The position numbers and the translations under genes were made by a program. Source: Pseudomonas sp. H1h (GTDB lineage: Bacteria; Pseudomonadota; Gammaproteobacteria; Pseudomonadales; Pseudomonadaceae). Taken from it: a DNA stretch of 64,000 nucleotides. Below are positions 1 to 7,792 of the stretch, in pieces; within the stretch, counting starts at the first letter, position 1; each line of letters begins with the position of its first letter. Location of the stretch: positions 1 to 64,000 of the forward strand of contig NZ_AYMJ01000020.1 in the NCBI RefSeq assembly GCF_000633255.1, read 5' to 3'. The notes beneath the pieces were generated by a model. It made no database searches. It had not been told where the DNA came from and saw nothing but the letters and a program-made list of their open reading frames with translations.

Positions 1-3
1 CGC

Positions 4-31
4 ATTCTACAGCAGCCTCATTTGCTGTCAA
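4..31 (-). promoter_or_regulatory. rrn operon promoter, proximal (P3)
   Basis: Minus-strand TTGACA (26-31), 16-bp spacer, TAGAAT (4-9). Transcription would start at or just past the left edge of the window, within the 16S rRNA leader. The sequence between this promoter and the middle one matches what I recall of the conserved pre-16S region of Pseudomonas. Confidence 0.8.
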
Positions 32-113
32 GTGATTATTTTCAGAAGTTTTCGAAGATTTCTTCAACAACTTCAACCACTTGCGCTTCCGATCTCTCGT
101 TAGCGGGAGGCGA

Positions 114-141
114 ATTCTACAGCGTTACTCGCTGTTGTCAA
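114..141 (-). promoter_or_regulatory. rrn operon promoter, middle (P2)
   Basis: Minus-strand TTGACA (136-141), 16-bp spacer, TAGAAT (114-119), followed by the GC-rich discriminator TCGCCTCCCG. A run of seven A on the minus strand (about 146-152) sits just upstream of the -35 as an UP-like element. Same 16-bp spacing as the two flanking promoters. Confidence 0.8.
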
Positions 142-317
142 CACCCTTTTTTTCACCGCTTTCGACCGAGAAGATCGAACCGTCAAAAGCGCCAGACATG
201 CCGGCATTTTCAACTCCTTCCAGGCCTCGATGAACTGAAGCAAGCCGCTGCCGAAAACTGCGTAACTCTTTGAATCTCAAGGAGTTTTCCGTTTCGACTG
301 CGCCGGAAGTGGGGCGA

Positions 318-345
318 ATTATAGACCTCCAGAATCTGCCGTCAA
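318..345 (-). promoter_or_regulatory. rrn operon promoter, distal (P1)
   Basis: On the minus strand TTGACG (340-345) and TATAAT (318-323) are separated by 16 bp. The base run just after the -10 is TCGCCCC, a GC-rich discriminator as in stringently controlled rRNA promoters, and AT-rich sequence lies upstream (346-370) like an UP element. It is the farthest of three tandem promoters reading toward position 1, where the 16S leader begins. Assignment to rRNA rests on promoter layout and on leader sequence remembered from Pseudomonas rrn operons; the 16S gene itself is outside the window. Confidence 0.7.
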
Positions 346-376
346 CAGCTATTTTCACATTTCTGTCATATCGGTC

Positions 377-422
377 AAAAAAGCCCGAAAATACGAAGGC
401 CGACCTCTAGAGGTCGGCCTTC
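377..422 (-). terminator. Rho-independent terminator after mmsA
   Basis: A perfect 28-bp palindrome (395-422; 12-bp stem, CTAG loop) lies directly behind the mmsA stop. On the minus strand it is followed after about 12 nt by six T (382-377). It separates mmsA from the rRNA promoters, which point the same way. Confidence 0.65.
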
Positions 423-438
423 GTCACACCCTTCTACA

Positions 439-1932
439 TTACAAGCTAGGGAAGGCGAATTGCGAAGCTTCATGGCTCGCACGCTGCGGCCAGCGCTGGG
501 TGATGGCCTTGCGACGGGTATAGAAGCGCACGCCATCCGGGCCATAGGCATGCAGATCGCCGAACAGCGAACGCTTCCAGCCGCCGAAGCTATGGTAAGC
601 CACCGGTACCGGCAGCGGTACGTTGACGCCGACCATGCCGACTTCGATCTCGTCGCAGAACAGGCGCGCGGCCTCACCGTCGCGGGTGAAGATGCAGGTA
701 CCGTTGCCGTATTCGTGATCGTTGATCAGTTGCATCGCCTCTTCCAGGCTATTCACGCGAACAACGCACAGCACCGGCCCGAAGATCTCCTCTTTATAGA
801 TGCGCATCTCTGGGGTGACGTTGTCGAACAGGCAGCCCCCGAGGAAGAAGCCGTCTTCATGCCCCGCCACGCTCAGACCACGACCGTCGACCACCAAGGT
901 CGCGCCCGCCGCCACGCCGTCATCGACATAACCGCTGACCTTGTCGCGAGCCTGACCGGTTACCAATGGGCCCATGTCCAGACCGCACGAAGTGCCGGCA
1001 CCAATTTTTAGCGCCTTGATCTGTGGCACCAGTTTGGCCACCAGTGCATCGGCCACCTGATCACCTACACACACTGCCACCGAGATCGCCATGCAGCGCT
1101 CGCCGCAGGAACCATAGGCCGCGCCCATCAGTGCGCTGACCGCGTTATCCAGATCAGCATCCGGCATCAGCACCGCGTGGTTCTTCGCCCCGCCCAGTGC
1201 CTGCACGCGTTTGCCGCGCTTGGTGCCTTCGGCGTAGATGTACTCGGCAATCGGCGTCGAGCCAACGAAGCTCAGCGCTTTGACTTCCGGCGCTTCGATC
1301 AGCGCATCCACGGCAGCCTTGTCACCATGCACCACGCTCATCACACCTTTTGGCAGACCGGCTTCCAGCAGCAGTTGAGCAATCAGCAACGTGGAGCTTG
1401 GATCACGCTCCGATGGCTTGAGGATAAAGCAATTGCCGCAGACGATCGCCAGCGGGTACATCCACAGCGGCACCATCGCCGGGAAGTTGAACGGGGTGAT
1501 ACCGGCGACCACGCCCAGTGGCTGGAAGTCCGACCATGCATCGATATTCGGGCCGACGTTGCGGCTGTACTCGCCCTTGAGGATTTCCGGAGCTGCACAC
1601 GCGAACTCGACGTTCTCGATCCCACGTTTCAGTTCACCGGCGGCGTCTTCCAGAGTCTTGCCGTGTTCTTCGCTGATCAATTGGGAGATACGCGCTTCGT
1701 TCTGCTCCAGCAGTTGCTTGAAGCGGAACATCACTTGAGCACGCTTGGCCGGCGGCGTGTTGCGCCAGGCCGGAAAGGCGGCCTTGGCGGCATCAATGGC
1801 TTTCTGGATGGTTTCTTTGCTGGCCAATGGCAGCTTATGGATCGCTTGACCGGTGGACGGGTTGAACACATCAACCGCGCGACCGTTCTCGGTCACCAGT
1901 TCGCCATTGATCAAATGCGGGATAACGCTCAT
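439..1932 (-). CDS. mmsA: CoA-acylating methylmalonate/malonate-semialdehyde dehydrogenase
   Basis: A 497-aa aldehyde dehydrogenase of the CoA-acylating MMSDH family, which converts methylmalonate or malonate semialdehyde plus CoA and NAD to propionyl- or acetyl-CoA. The catalytic Cys is in GERCMA (about C280), with the ITPFNFPAMVP segment and the EEIFGPVL motif typical of the family. The start follows AGGAG on the minus strand. It lies 76 bp behind a beta-alanine:pyruvate transaminase and is probably cotranscribed with it. That context suggests it handles malonate semialdehyde from beta-alanine (the bauC role) rather than, or besides, valine breakdown. Length is normal for the family. Confidence 0.93.
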   Translation of the reverse strand: MSVIPHLINGELVTENGRAVDVFNPSTGQAIHKLPLASKETIQKAIDAAKAAFPAWRNTPPAKRAQVMFRFKQLLEQNEARISQLISEEHGKTLEDAAGELKRGIENVEFACAAPEILKGEYSRNVGPNIDAWSDFQPLGVVAGITPFNFPAMVPLWMYPLAIVCGNCFILKPSERDPSSTLLIAQLLLEAGLPKGVMSVVHGDKAAVDALIEAPEVKALSFVGSTPIAEYIYAEGTKRGKRVQALGGAKNHAVLMPDADLDNAVSALMGAAYGSCGERCMAISVAVCVGDQVADALVAKLVPQIKALKIGAGTSCGLDMGPLVTGQARDKVSGYVDDGVAAGATLVVDGRGLSVAGHEDGFFLGGCLFDNVTPEMRIYKEEIFGPVLCVVRVNSLEEAMQLINDHEYGNGTCIFTRDGEAARLFCDEIEVGMVGVNVPLPVPVAYHSFGGWKRSLFGDLHAYGPDGVRFYTRRKAITQRWPQRASHEASQFAFPSL

Positions 1933-2008
1933 CGAAAACTCCTGAATTCTTGTGCACAGACGCCCGCAAGGGGCGCCTGTTATTCGCAGGTATATATAGA
2001 GGGGAAAA

Positions 2009-3358
2009 TCAGTCGAGCTTGTTCAGCACTTCGCCAACCGCATCGAACAGACGATCAAGGTCTTGCGGCTTGCTGTTGAAGGTTGGGCCGAACTGCAGGG
2101 TGTCGCCGCCGAAGCGTACGTAGAACCCGGCTTTCCACAGGGCCATACCGGCCTCGAATGGACGCACGATGGCGTCGCCGTCACGGGCCGCGATCTGGAT
2201 TGCACCGGCCAGACCGTAGTTACGGATGTCGATGACGTTCTTCGAACCTTTCAGGCCGTGCAGGGCATTTTCGAAATGCGGTGCGACGTCGGCGACGCTC
2301 TGCACCAGGTTTTCCTTTTGCAGCAGATCGAGTGCCGCAAGACCTGCGGCGCAAGCCACCGGGTGCGCCGAGTAGGTGTAGCCGTGCGGGAATTCAACTG
2401 CGTATTCAGGCGTCGCCTGATTCATGAAGGTCTGGTAGATCTCGGAGCTGGCAATCACCGCGCCCATCGGGATCGCGCCGTTGGTGACTTGCTTGGCGAT
2501 GCACATCAGGTCCGGCGTCACGCCGAATGTGGTTGCGCCGAACATGGTGCCGGTACGGCCGAAACCCGTGATCACTTCGTCGAAGACCAGCAGGATGTTG
2601 TGCTGATCGCAAATTTCGCGCAGACGCTTCAGATAACCCTGTGGCGGAACCAGTACCCCAGCGGAGCCAGCCAAAGGCTCAACGAAGACCGCCGCGATGT
2701 TCGAGGCGTCGTGCAGTTCGATCAGTTTGAGCAGCTCATCGGCCAAGGCGATACCGCCCTGCTCCGGCATGCCACGGGAGAATGCATTGCTGGCCAGCAG
2801 GGTGTGCGGCAGGTGATCGACGTCCATCATCGACTGACCGAACAGTTTGCGGTTGCCGTTGACACCGCCGAGGCTGGTGCCGGCGATGTTCACGCCGTGG
2901 TAACCACGGGCACGGCCGATCATTTTGGTTTTGGTCGACTGGCCTTTCAGGCGCCAGTAGGCACGGACCATTTTCACCGCGGTGTCGGCGCACTCGGAGC
3001 CGGAGTCGGTGAAGAACACGTGGTTCAGGTTGCCCGGGGTCAGATCAGTGATCTTTTCCGCCAGCTGGAACGACAGCGGGTGACCGTACTGGAAGCCCGG
3101 CGAATAATCGAGGGTGCCCAATTGTCTGGAGACCGCTTCCTGGATTTCCTTGCGGGTGTGCCCGGCGCCACAGGTCCACAGACCGGACAGCGAGTCGTAC
3201 ACCTTGCGCCCCTTGTCGTCGATCAGCCAACTACCTTCGGCGCCGACGATCAGGCGCGGGTCGCGCTGGAAATTACGGTTGGCGGTGTACGGCATCCAGT
3301 GCGCGTCCAGCTTCAGTTGGCTGGCCAGTGGCGACGACGCGTTTTCAGGCATGTTCAT
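2009..3358 (-). CDS. bauA: beta-alanine (omega-amino acid):pyruvate aminotransferase
   Basis: A 449-aa class-III PLP aminotransferase, the same length as the characterised Pseudomonas omega-amino acid:pyruvate transaminase. The PLP lysine is K289 in CIAKQVTNGAIPMG and D260 in VFDEVITGFGRTG contacts the pyridine nitrogen. It would transfer the amino group of beta-alanine to pyruvate, giving malonate semialdehyde for the downstream dehydrogenase. A divergent LysR regulator sits 138 bp away, with a palindrome and a sigma54-like element in between. Other omega-amines are possible substrates. Confidence 0.92.
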   Translation of the reverse strand: MNMPENASSPLASQLKLDAHWMPYTANRNFQRDPRLIVGAEGSWLIDDKGRKVYDSLSGLWTCGAGHTRKEIQEAVSRQLGTLDYSPGFQYGHPLSFQLAEKITDLTPGNLNHVFFTDSGSECADTAVKMVRAYWRLKGQSTKTKMIGRARGYHGVNIAGTSLGGVNGNRKLFGQSMMDVDHLPHTLLASNAFSRGMPEQGGIALADELLKLIELHDASNIAAVFVEPLAGSAGVLVPPQGYLKRLREICDQHNILLVFDEVITGFGRTGTMFGATTFGVTPDLMCIAKQVTNGAIPMGAVIASSEIYQTFMNQATPEYAVEFPHGYTYSAHPVACAAGLAALDLLQKENLVQSVADVAPHFENALHGLKGSKNVIDIRNYGLAGAIQIAARDGDAIVRPFEAGMALWKAGFYVRFGGDTLQFGPTFNSKPQDLDRLFDAVGEVLNKLD

Positions 3359-3407
3359 CGAGCAAAACCTCGCAGGGCATAAGCATCAGGGAGATAGAAA
3401 GCGTTGT

Positions 3408-3423
3408 TGCAGCTAAATTGCCA
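3408..3423 (-). promoter_or_regulatory. sigma54-like -24/-12 element before bauA
   Basis: On the minus strand TGGCA and TGCA frame a GG-N10-GC spacing (TGGCAATTTAGCTGCA), 50 nt before the bauA ATG. The -24 half matches the RpoN consensus well; the -12 half is CTGCA rather than TTGCA. Read by eye only. Confidence 0.4.
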
Positions 3424-3452
3424 CGCGGATAAAGTCGGTGAAATCCAACTTC

Positions 3453-3469
3453 TCTAACCTTCAGTTAGA
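3453..3469. promoter_or_regulatory. candidate LysR operator between bauA and its regulator
   Basis: Perfect inverted repeat TCTAAC-CTTCA-GTTAGA, which contains the T-N11-A pattern of LysR-type binding sites. It lies 28 bp before the LysR start and about 95 bp before bauA, the usual place for an operator serving both directions. Confidence 0.55.
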
Positions 3470-3496
3470 TCCCTGCTAAACAATGAGAACAACAAC

Positions 3497-4417
3497 ATGA
3501 GCAGCCGCCGCCCCGATCCGCTGGCCCAGGTCAGTGACTTTGATATCCGCTTGCTGCGGATTTTTCGCAGCGTGGTGGAATGCGGCGGCTTCTCGGCCGC
3601 GGAAACCGTGCTCGGCATCGGACGCTCGGCGATCAGCCAGCAGATGAGCGATCTGGAACAGCGCCTCGGCCTGCGCTTGTGCCAGCGCGGCCGCGCCGGG
3701 TTCTCGCTGACCGAAGAGGGCCGCGAGGTTTATCAGTCGGCATTGCAACTATTAAGTGCGCTGGAGAGTTTTCGCACCGAGGTCAATGGCCTGCACCAGC
3801 ACTTGCGCGGTGAATTGATCATCGGCCTGACTGACAACCTCGTCACCCTGCCGCACATGCGCATCACCCATGCCCTAGCCCAGTTGAAGGAGCGCGGGCC
3901 GGACGTGCAGATCCAGATCCGCATGATCGCCCCCAATGAAGTCGAACAAGGCGTGCTCGACGGCCGCCTGCATGTCGGCGTGGTGCCGCAGGCCAGTGCG
4001 CTGTCGGGACTGGAATATCAGCCGTTGTACAGCGAGCGTTCGCTGCTTTATTGCGCGGTCGGTCATCCGCTGTTCTATGTCGATGACAAGCAACTGGATG
4101 ACGAACGCCTTAATAGTCAGGACGCGATTGCCCCGACCTTTCGTTTGCCGGCGGAGATTCAGGCGCATTACCAGGCGCTCAATTGCACGGCCAGTGCATC
4201 TGACCGTGAGGGCATGGCGTTTTTGATTTTGACCGGGCGCTACATCGGTTACCTGCCGGATCACTACGCCAGCCTGTGGGTGCAGCAAGGTCGGTTGCGT
4301 GCGCTGAAGTCGACAACACGGTTCTATGACCTGAGCCTCGCATCGGTCACGCGCAAGGGCCGGCGCCCCCATTTGGTGCTGGAAAGCTTTCTCGAAAGCC
4401 TGGCAGCAACGCGCTGA
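3497..4417 (+). CDS. LysR-family regulator of the beta-alanine genes
   Basis: A 306-aa LysR-type regulator. The N-terminal winged helix covers residues 15-75 (GGFSAAETVLGIGRSAISQQ), followed by a linker helix and a periplasmic-binding-protein-like effector domain from about residue 95 (LIIGLTDNLVTLP). Divergent placement from bauA suggests activation of bauA-mmsA in response to beta-alanine or a related amino acid. Its position parallels bauR in P. aeruginosa as I recall it. Behind the stop is a short GC hairpin (4428-4448) without a T run. Confidence 0.85.
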   Translation: MSSRRPDPLAQVSDFDIRLLRIFRSVVECGGFSAAETVLGIGRSAISQQMSDLEQRLGLRLCQRGRAGFSLTEEGREVYQSALQLLSALESFRTEVNGLHQHLRGELIIGLTDNLVTLPHMRITHALAQLKERGPDVQIQIRMIAPNEVEQGVLDGRLHVGVVPQASALSGLEYQPLYSERSLLYCAVGHPLFYVDDKQLDDERLNSQDAIAPTFRLPAEIQAHYQALNCTASASDREGMAFLILTGRYIGYLPDHYASLWVQQGRLRALKSTTRFYDLSLASVTRKGRRPHLVLESFLESLAATR

Positions 4418-4480
4418 ATTCCAGCAGAGGCCCGACCATGCCGGGCCTGAGCAAATGAATCAAGCAATAACCTGAGCAAG

Positions 4481-4496
4481 TGGACAGCTTTTTGCA
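4481..4496 (+). promoter_or_regulatory. sigma54-like -24/-12 element before the purine permease
   Basis: TGGACAGCTTTTTGCA has GG-N10-GC spacing and a full TTGCA -12 box, ending 42 nt before the permease ATG. It shares the form TGG-N-CAG-N4-TTGCW with elements at 7739 and 16101 before two other purine transport genes. Confidence 0.5.
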
Positions 4497-4537
4497 GTGC
4501 AGGATCAACCCGATCCTTCAACAAGAAGCCCACGCCC

Positions 4538-5926
4538 ATGCAGCCAGATTCCGCACCGTCCAGCGACCTGATCTACGGCCTCGACGACCGCCCCAAACCG
4601 CCGGCCGCGATCCTCGCCGCCCTGCAACACGTGCTCGCCAGTTTCGTCGGCATCATCACCCCGCCGCTGGTGATCGGCTCGGCCCTCGGACTGAACGCAC
4701 ACCTGCCCTATCTGATCAGCATGGCGCTGATGGTCTCCGGGGTCGGCACGTTTATTCAGGCGCGCCGCCCGTTCGGTATCGGCGCCGGGATGATCTGCTT
4801 GCAGGGCACCAGTTTTGCCTTTCTCGGGGCCGTGCTGTCGGCCGGATTTCTGGTCAAGCAGCGCGGGGGCAGTCCGCAGGACATTCTGGCGATGATCTTC
4901 GGCGTGTGTTTTTTCGGGGCCTTGGTGCAGATCGTCCTCAGCCGTTTCATCGGCCAGTTGCGCAGAGTCGTCACGCCACTGGTCACCGGGATCGTCATTA
5001 CCCTGATCGGCATCAGCCTGATCAAGGTCGGCATCACTGATCTGGGTGGCGGCTTCAATGCGCCGGACTTCGGCGCACCAGGCAATCTGGCGCTGGGGTT
5101 GATGGTGTTGCTGACGATCATCCTGCTCAATCGCTCGAACACACCGTGGGTGCGGCTGTCGGCAATCATTATCGGACTGCTGCTCGGCAGCCTGACCGCA
5201 TGGTTCAGCGGCAAACTGGTTCCGCAGGCTTTGCCCGACCTGCCGCTGGTCAGTCTTCCGACACCGTTCAGGTTCGGTTTCAGCTTCGACTGGACTGCGT
5301 TCCTGCCCGTCGCGCTGATTTATCTGATCAGCACCATCGAAACCGTCGGCGATCTCACCGCCAATTGCATGATCGCCCGCCAGCCCATCAACGGCCCTTC
5401 TTATATAAGCCGTTTGCGCGGCGGTGTACTCGGTGACGGTGTGAGCTGCATGATCGCTGCCACCTTCAGCGCCTTCCCCAACACCACGTTTGCGCAGAAC
5501 AACGGCGTGATCCAGTTGACCGGCGTCGCCAGTCGCTACGTTGGTTTGTACATCGGCGCGATCCTGTTTTGTCTCGGCCTGTTTCCCATGATCGGCGCGG
5601 TACTGCAGCAGATCCCGAAACCGGTACTCGGCGGCGCCACGCTGGTGATGTTCGGCAGCGTCGCGGCAGCCGGGGTACGGATTCTGGCGCAGTCGCCACT
5701 GGACCGGCGCAGCATGCTGATCATCGCCACCTCGCTGGGTGTGGGCCTGGGCATCGCCGCGCAACCGAACCTGTTGCACCTGCTGCCGAAGCTGGTGCAG
5801 AACCTGTTCGACTCGGCGATCACCAGCGGCGGGCTGACCGCGATCATCCTCTGCCTGTTGCTGCCGGAAGCGCGAACCACGGCCGTCGAGTCCGCCACAT
5901 CGATGAACAAGATCGAACAGGCGTAA
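4538..5926 (+). CDS. NCS2-family xanthine/uracil permease
   Basis: A 462-aa inner-membrane nucleobase:cation symporter-2 protein with about 12-14 hydrophobic segments. The signature QNNGVIQLTGVASRYVG near residues 318-334 and the TVGDLTANC-type segment before it place it with bacterial purine carriers (XanP/XanQ/PbuX type). Family and neighbourhood favour xanthine, urate or another purine as substrate; uracil cannot be excluded. The next gene downstream is a TetR regulator resembling RutR. A sigma54-like promoter precedes it. Confidence 0.88.
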   Translation: MQPDSAPSSDLIYGLDDRPKPPAAILAALQHVLASFVGIITPPLVIGSALGLNAHLPYLISMALMVSGVGTFIQARRPFGIGAGMICLQGTSFAFLGAVLSAGFLVKQRGGSPQDILAMIFGVCFFGALVQIVLSRFIGQLRRVVTPLVTGIVITLIGISLIKVGITDLGGGFNAPDFGAPGNLALGLMVLLTIILLNRSNTPWVRLSAIIIGLLLGSLTAWFSGKLVPQALPDLPLVSLPTPFRFGFSFDWTAFLPVALIYLISTIETVGDLTANCMIARQPINGPSYISRLRGGVLGDGVSCMIAATFSAFPNTTFAQNNGVIQLTGVASRYVGLYIGAILFCLGLFPMIGAVLQQIPKPVLGGATLVMFGSVAAAGVRILAQSPLDRRSMLIIATSLGVGLGIAAQPNLLHLLPKLVQNLFDSAITSGGLTAIILCLLLPEARTTAVESATSMNKIEQA

Positions 5927-5957
5927 CGGTTTTATTGCATCAGGACTTGTCGGATGC

Positions 5958-5996
5958 CTGTGGGTGCGCTATCAACGCAACTGGTTGCACCCACAG
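5958..5996. promoter_or_regulatory. inverted repeat between permease and TetR gene
   Basis: Ten-base arms CTGTGGGTGC (5958-5967) and GCACCCACAG (5987-5996) are separated by 19 nt, 17 bp before the TetR ATG. It could be the TetR operator or a weak attenuator hairpin; no T run follows. Confidence 0.35.
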
Positions 5997-6013
5997 ACAA
6001 ACCGGAAGTGCCT

Positions 6014-6664
6014 ATGACCTTTGAAGTCCCTGCTCACGGCGGCAAACCCGCCAGCCGCATTCGTCAGAAGAACGAAGAGACCATCCTCAAAGCCGCCGAA
6101 GACGAATTCGCCCGTCACGGTTACAAAGGCACCAGCATGAACACCATCGCCCAGAATGCCGGGTTGCCCAAGGCGAACCTGCATTACTACTTCACCAACA
6201 AGCTTGGGTTGTACGTGGCGGTGCTGAGCAACATCATCGAACTGTGGGACAGCACCTTCAACACCCTGACCGCCGAAGACGATCCGGCCGAAGCACTGAC
6301 TCGCTACATTCGCGCCAAGATGGAATTCTCCCGTCGCCAGCCACAGGCCTCGCGCATTTTCGCCATGGAAGTGATCAGCGGTGGCGAATGCCTGACTGAA
6401 TACTTCAACCAGGATTACCGCGCCTGGTTCCAGGGCCGCGCAGCTGTGTTTCAGGCGTGGATCAACGCAGGCAAAATGGACCCGGTGGATCCGGTGCATC
6501 TGATTTTCCTGCTATGGGGCAGCACCCAGCATTACGCCGACTTCGCCACGCAGATCTGCCGGGTCAGCGGGCGCAGCAAGTTGACCAAGCAAGACATGGA
6601 AGATGCCGGCAACAACCTGATCCGCATCATCCTCAAAGGCTGCGGCCTCACCCCCTGCGTATAA
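6014..6664 (+). CDS. TetR/AcrR-family regulator, RutR-like
   Basis: A 216-aa TetR regulator. The start at 6014 is chosen over an upstream one because GGAAG lies five bases before it. The helix-turn-helix spans about residues 17-62 (GTSMNTIAQNAGLPKANLHYYF), and the C-terminal ligand domain resembles YcdC/RutR (FSRRQPQASRIFAMEVISGG). RutR of E. coli senses uracil; here the preceding gene is a purine/pyrimidine permease, so a nucleobase-type ligand is a reasonable inference. Confidence 0.82.
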   Translation: MTFEVPAHGGKPASRIRQKNEETILKAAEDEFARHGYKGTSMNTIAQNAGLPKANLHYYFTNKLGLYVAVLSNIIELWDSTFNTLTAEDDPAEALTRYIRAKMEFSRRQPQASRIFAMEVISGGECLTEYFNQDYRAWFQGRAAVFQAWINAGKMDPVDPVHLIFLLWGSTQHYADFATQICRVSGRSKLTKQDMEDAGNNLIRIILKGCGLTPCV

Positions 6665-6672
6665 GACGTTTT

Positions 6673-7254
6673 ATGCCTTTCACCCTCAGCGGTTTTTGCG
6701 AGTACCGCGAAGAGATTCGCAAAAGCCGCTTTATCACCTTCGCCGCGCCGATCAGCAGCCCTGCCGACGCGCAGGCGTTCTTCGAGCAACACAGCGACTT
6801 GAACGCCTCGCACAACTGCTGGGCATGGAAGCTCGGTGATCAATACCGCAGCAATGACGATGGCGAACCGGGCGGTACCGCCGGACGGCCGATTCTGGCG
6901 GCGATCGAGGCGCAGGATTGCGACCAGGTCGCGGTGTTGGTCATCCGCTGGTATGGCGGCATTCAACTGGGCACCGGTGGTTTGGCCCGAGCCTATGGCG
7001 GCGGCGCCAACAAGTGCCTGCAAAATGCGGAAAAAATCGAGTTGGTCAGCAGGGTGCCGCTGCGCTGTGCCTGCGGCTTTGCCGAGTTGCCACTGGTGAA
7101 ACTGCGAGTGGCGGATCTGGGTGGTTTGGTGGTTGAGGAAAGCTTCACCGCCAACGGCGTCGAACTGCAGCTGGCAGTCGGCGCGGCGCAGATCGATTTG
7201 TTGCAGAGCCAACTGGCCGATCTGAGTCGCGGACGCATTCTGCTGCAGCGCTGA
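6673..7254 (+). CDS. YigZ/IMPACT-family protein
   Basis: A 193-aa UPF0029 protein: the IMPACT domain covers about residues 10-115 (HNCWAWKLG, DDGEPGGTAGRPIL, WYGGIQLGTGGLARAYG) and is followed by the small DUF1949 C-terminal domain. The family is conserved in bacteria and eukaryotes; the eukaryotic relative modulates GCN2 signalling and the bacterial role is unclear. It starts 8 nt after the TetR stop, so it is probably cotranscribed, with no evident link to purines. Confidence 0.85.
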   Translation: MPFTLSGFCEYREEIRKSRFITFAAPISSPADAQAFFEQHSDLNASHNCWAWKLGDQYRSNDDGEPGGTAGRPILAAIEAQDCDQVAVLVIRWYGGIQLGTGGLARAYGGGANKCLQNAEKIELVSRVPLRCACGFAELPLVKLRVADLGGLVVEESFTANGVELQLAVGAAQIDLLQSQLADLSRGRILLQR

Positions 7255-7792
7255 CAACCTGCAATCTTTTGGGGCGCCTGGCAAAGGGCTTATTCCAATA
7301 ACTTGCCCACATCTGCTGTGCACCCGACTGTGGATAACCTGAGCACATCCTCCTGTAACCCTTCTGTCACGTGGCTTTGCGCGATTTGCTCACTTTTCGT
7401 CCAATCCACATGAAAAAAGATTAATCCCACGTAAAAACAAACAGTTAGCGCTGTTTATCACCATTAGAAGATAACCGGTCATTGCTTATGCCCGGCTTTT
7501 CGGCTTGCGCACAAATACTGTGGAACAACCTGTGGATAACCCGTTCATGGCTGGCGCAGTCGCAGGTTCTGCATAGCTTCGCCCCGACTGCTCGTTTTTT
7601 AACCAGTTTGTCACGGTGCAAAAGTGGAGCCTGATCAACGGCTTTGCTCTGAATTGGTGCCCGCCTGCCCAGCGTTTTTCTGCGCGATGCTCTACCTCAG
7701 GCGCGCGGCAACCGCCATGGCGGGTGTTCCTGACTCAATGGCCAGGAAATTGCTTTATCCACAGGTACACCGCCAAGCCAGACGAGCCTGTC
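7255..7792. other. 538-bp non-coding region upstream of the nucleoside ABC operon
   Basis: No convincing gene. It holds AT-rich stretches (7410-7460), two GTGGATAAC-type words (7331, 7532), a GGTGC half-site (7613-7617) and TTGGTGC (7655-7661) that resembles an NtrC half-site, then the sigma54-like element at 7739-7754. An ATG-less extension of the ATPase frame runs back to 7616 but has no ribosome-binding site or family similarity. Confidence 0.6.
7739..7754 (+). promoter_or_regulatory. sigma54-like -24/-12 element before the ABC operon
   Basis: TGGCCAGGAAATTGCT: GG-N10-GC spacing, TGGC -24 and TTGCT -12, 39 nt before the ATPase ATG. This is the best match to the RpoN consensus among the four seen in the first 17 kb. 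Confidence 0.55.

Noticed and set aside
22..273. 83-aa open frame at the left edge, plus strand
   Set aside because: It lies across the rrn promoter region in antisense, with no ribosome-binding site or protein-like composition.
4428..4448. GC hairpin behind the LysR gene as terminator
   Set aside because: Only seven base pairs with a seven-base loop and no T run.
7616..7792. N-terminal extension of the ABC ATPase
   Set aside because: Non-ATG start with no ribosome-binding site and no family similarity; it would also run through the proposed promoter.
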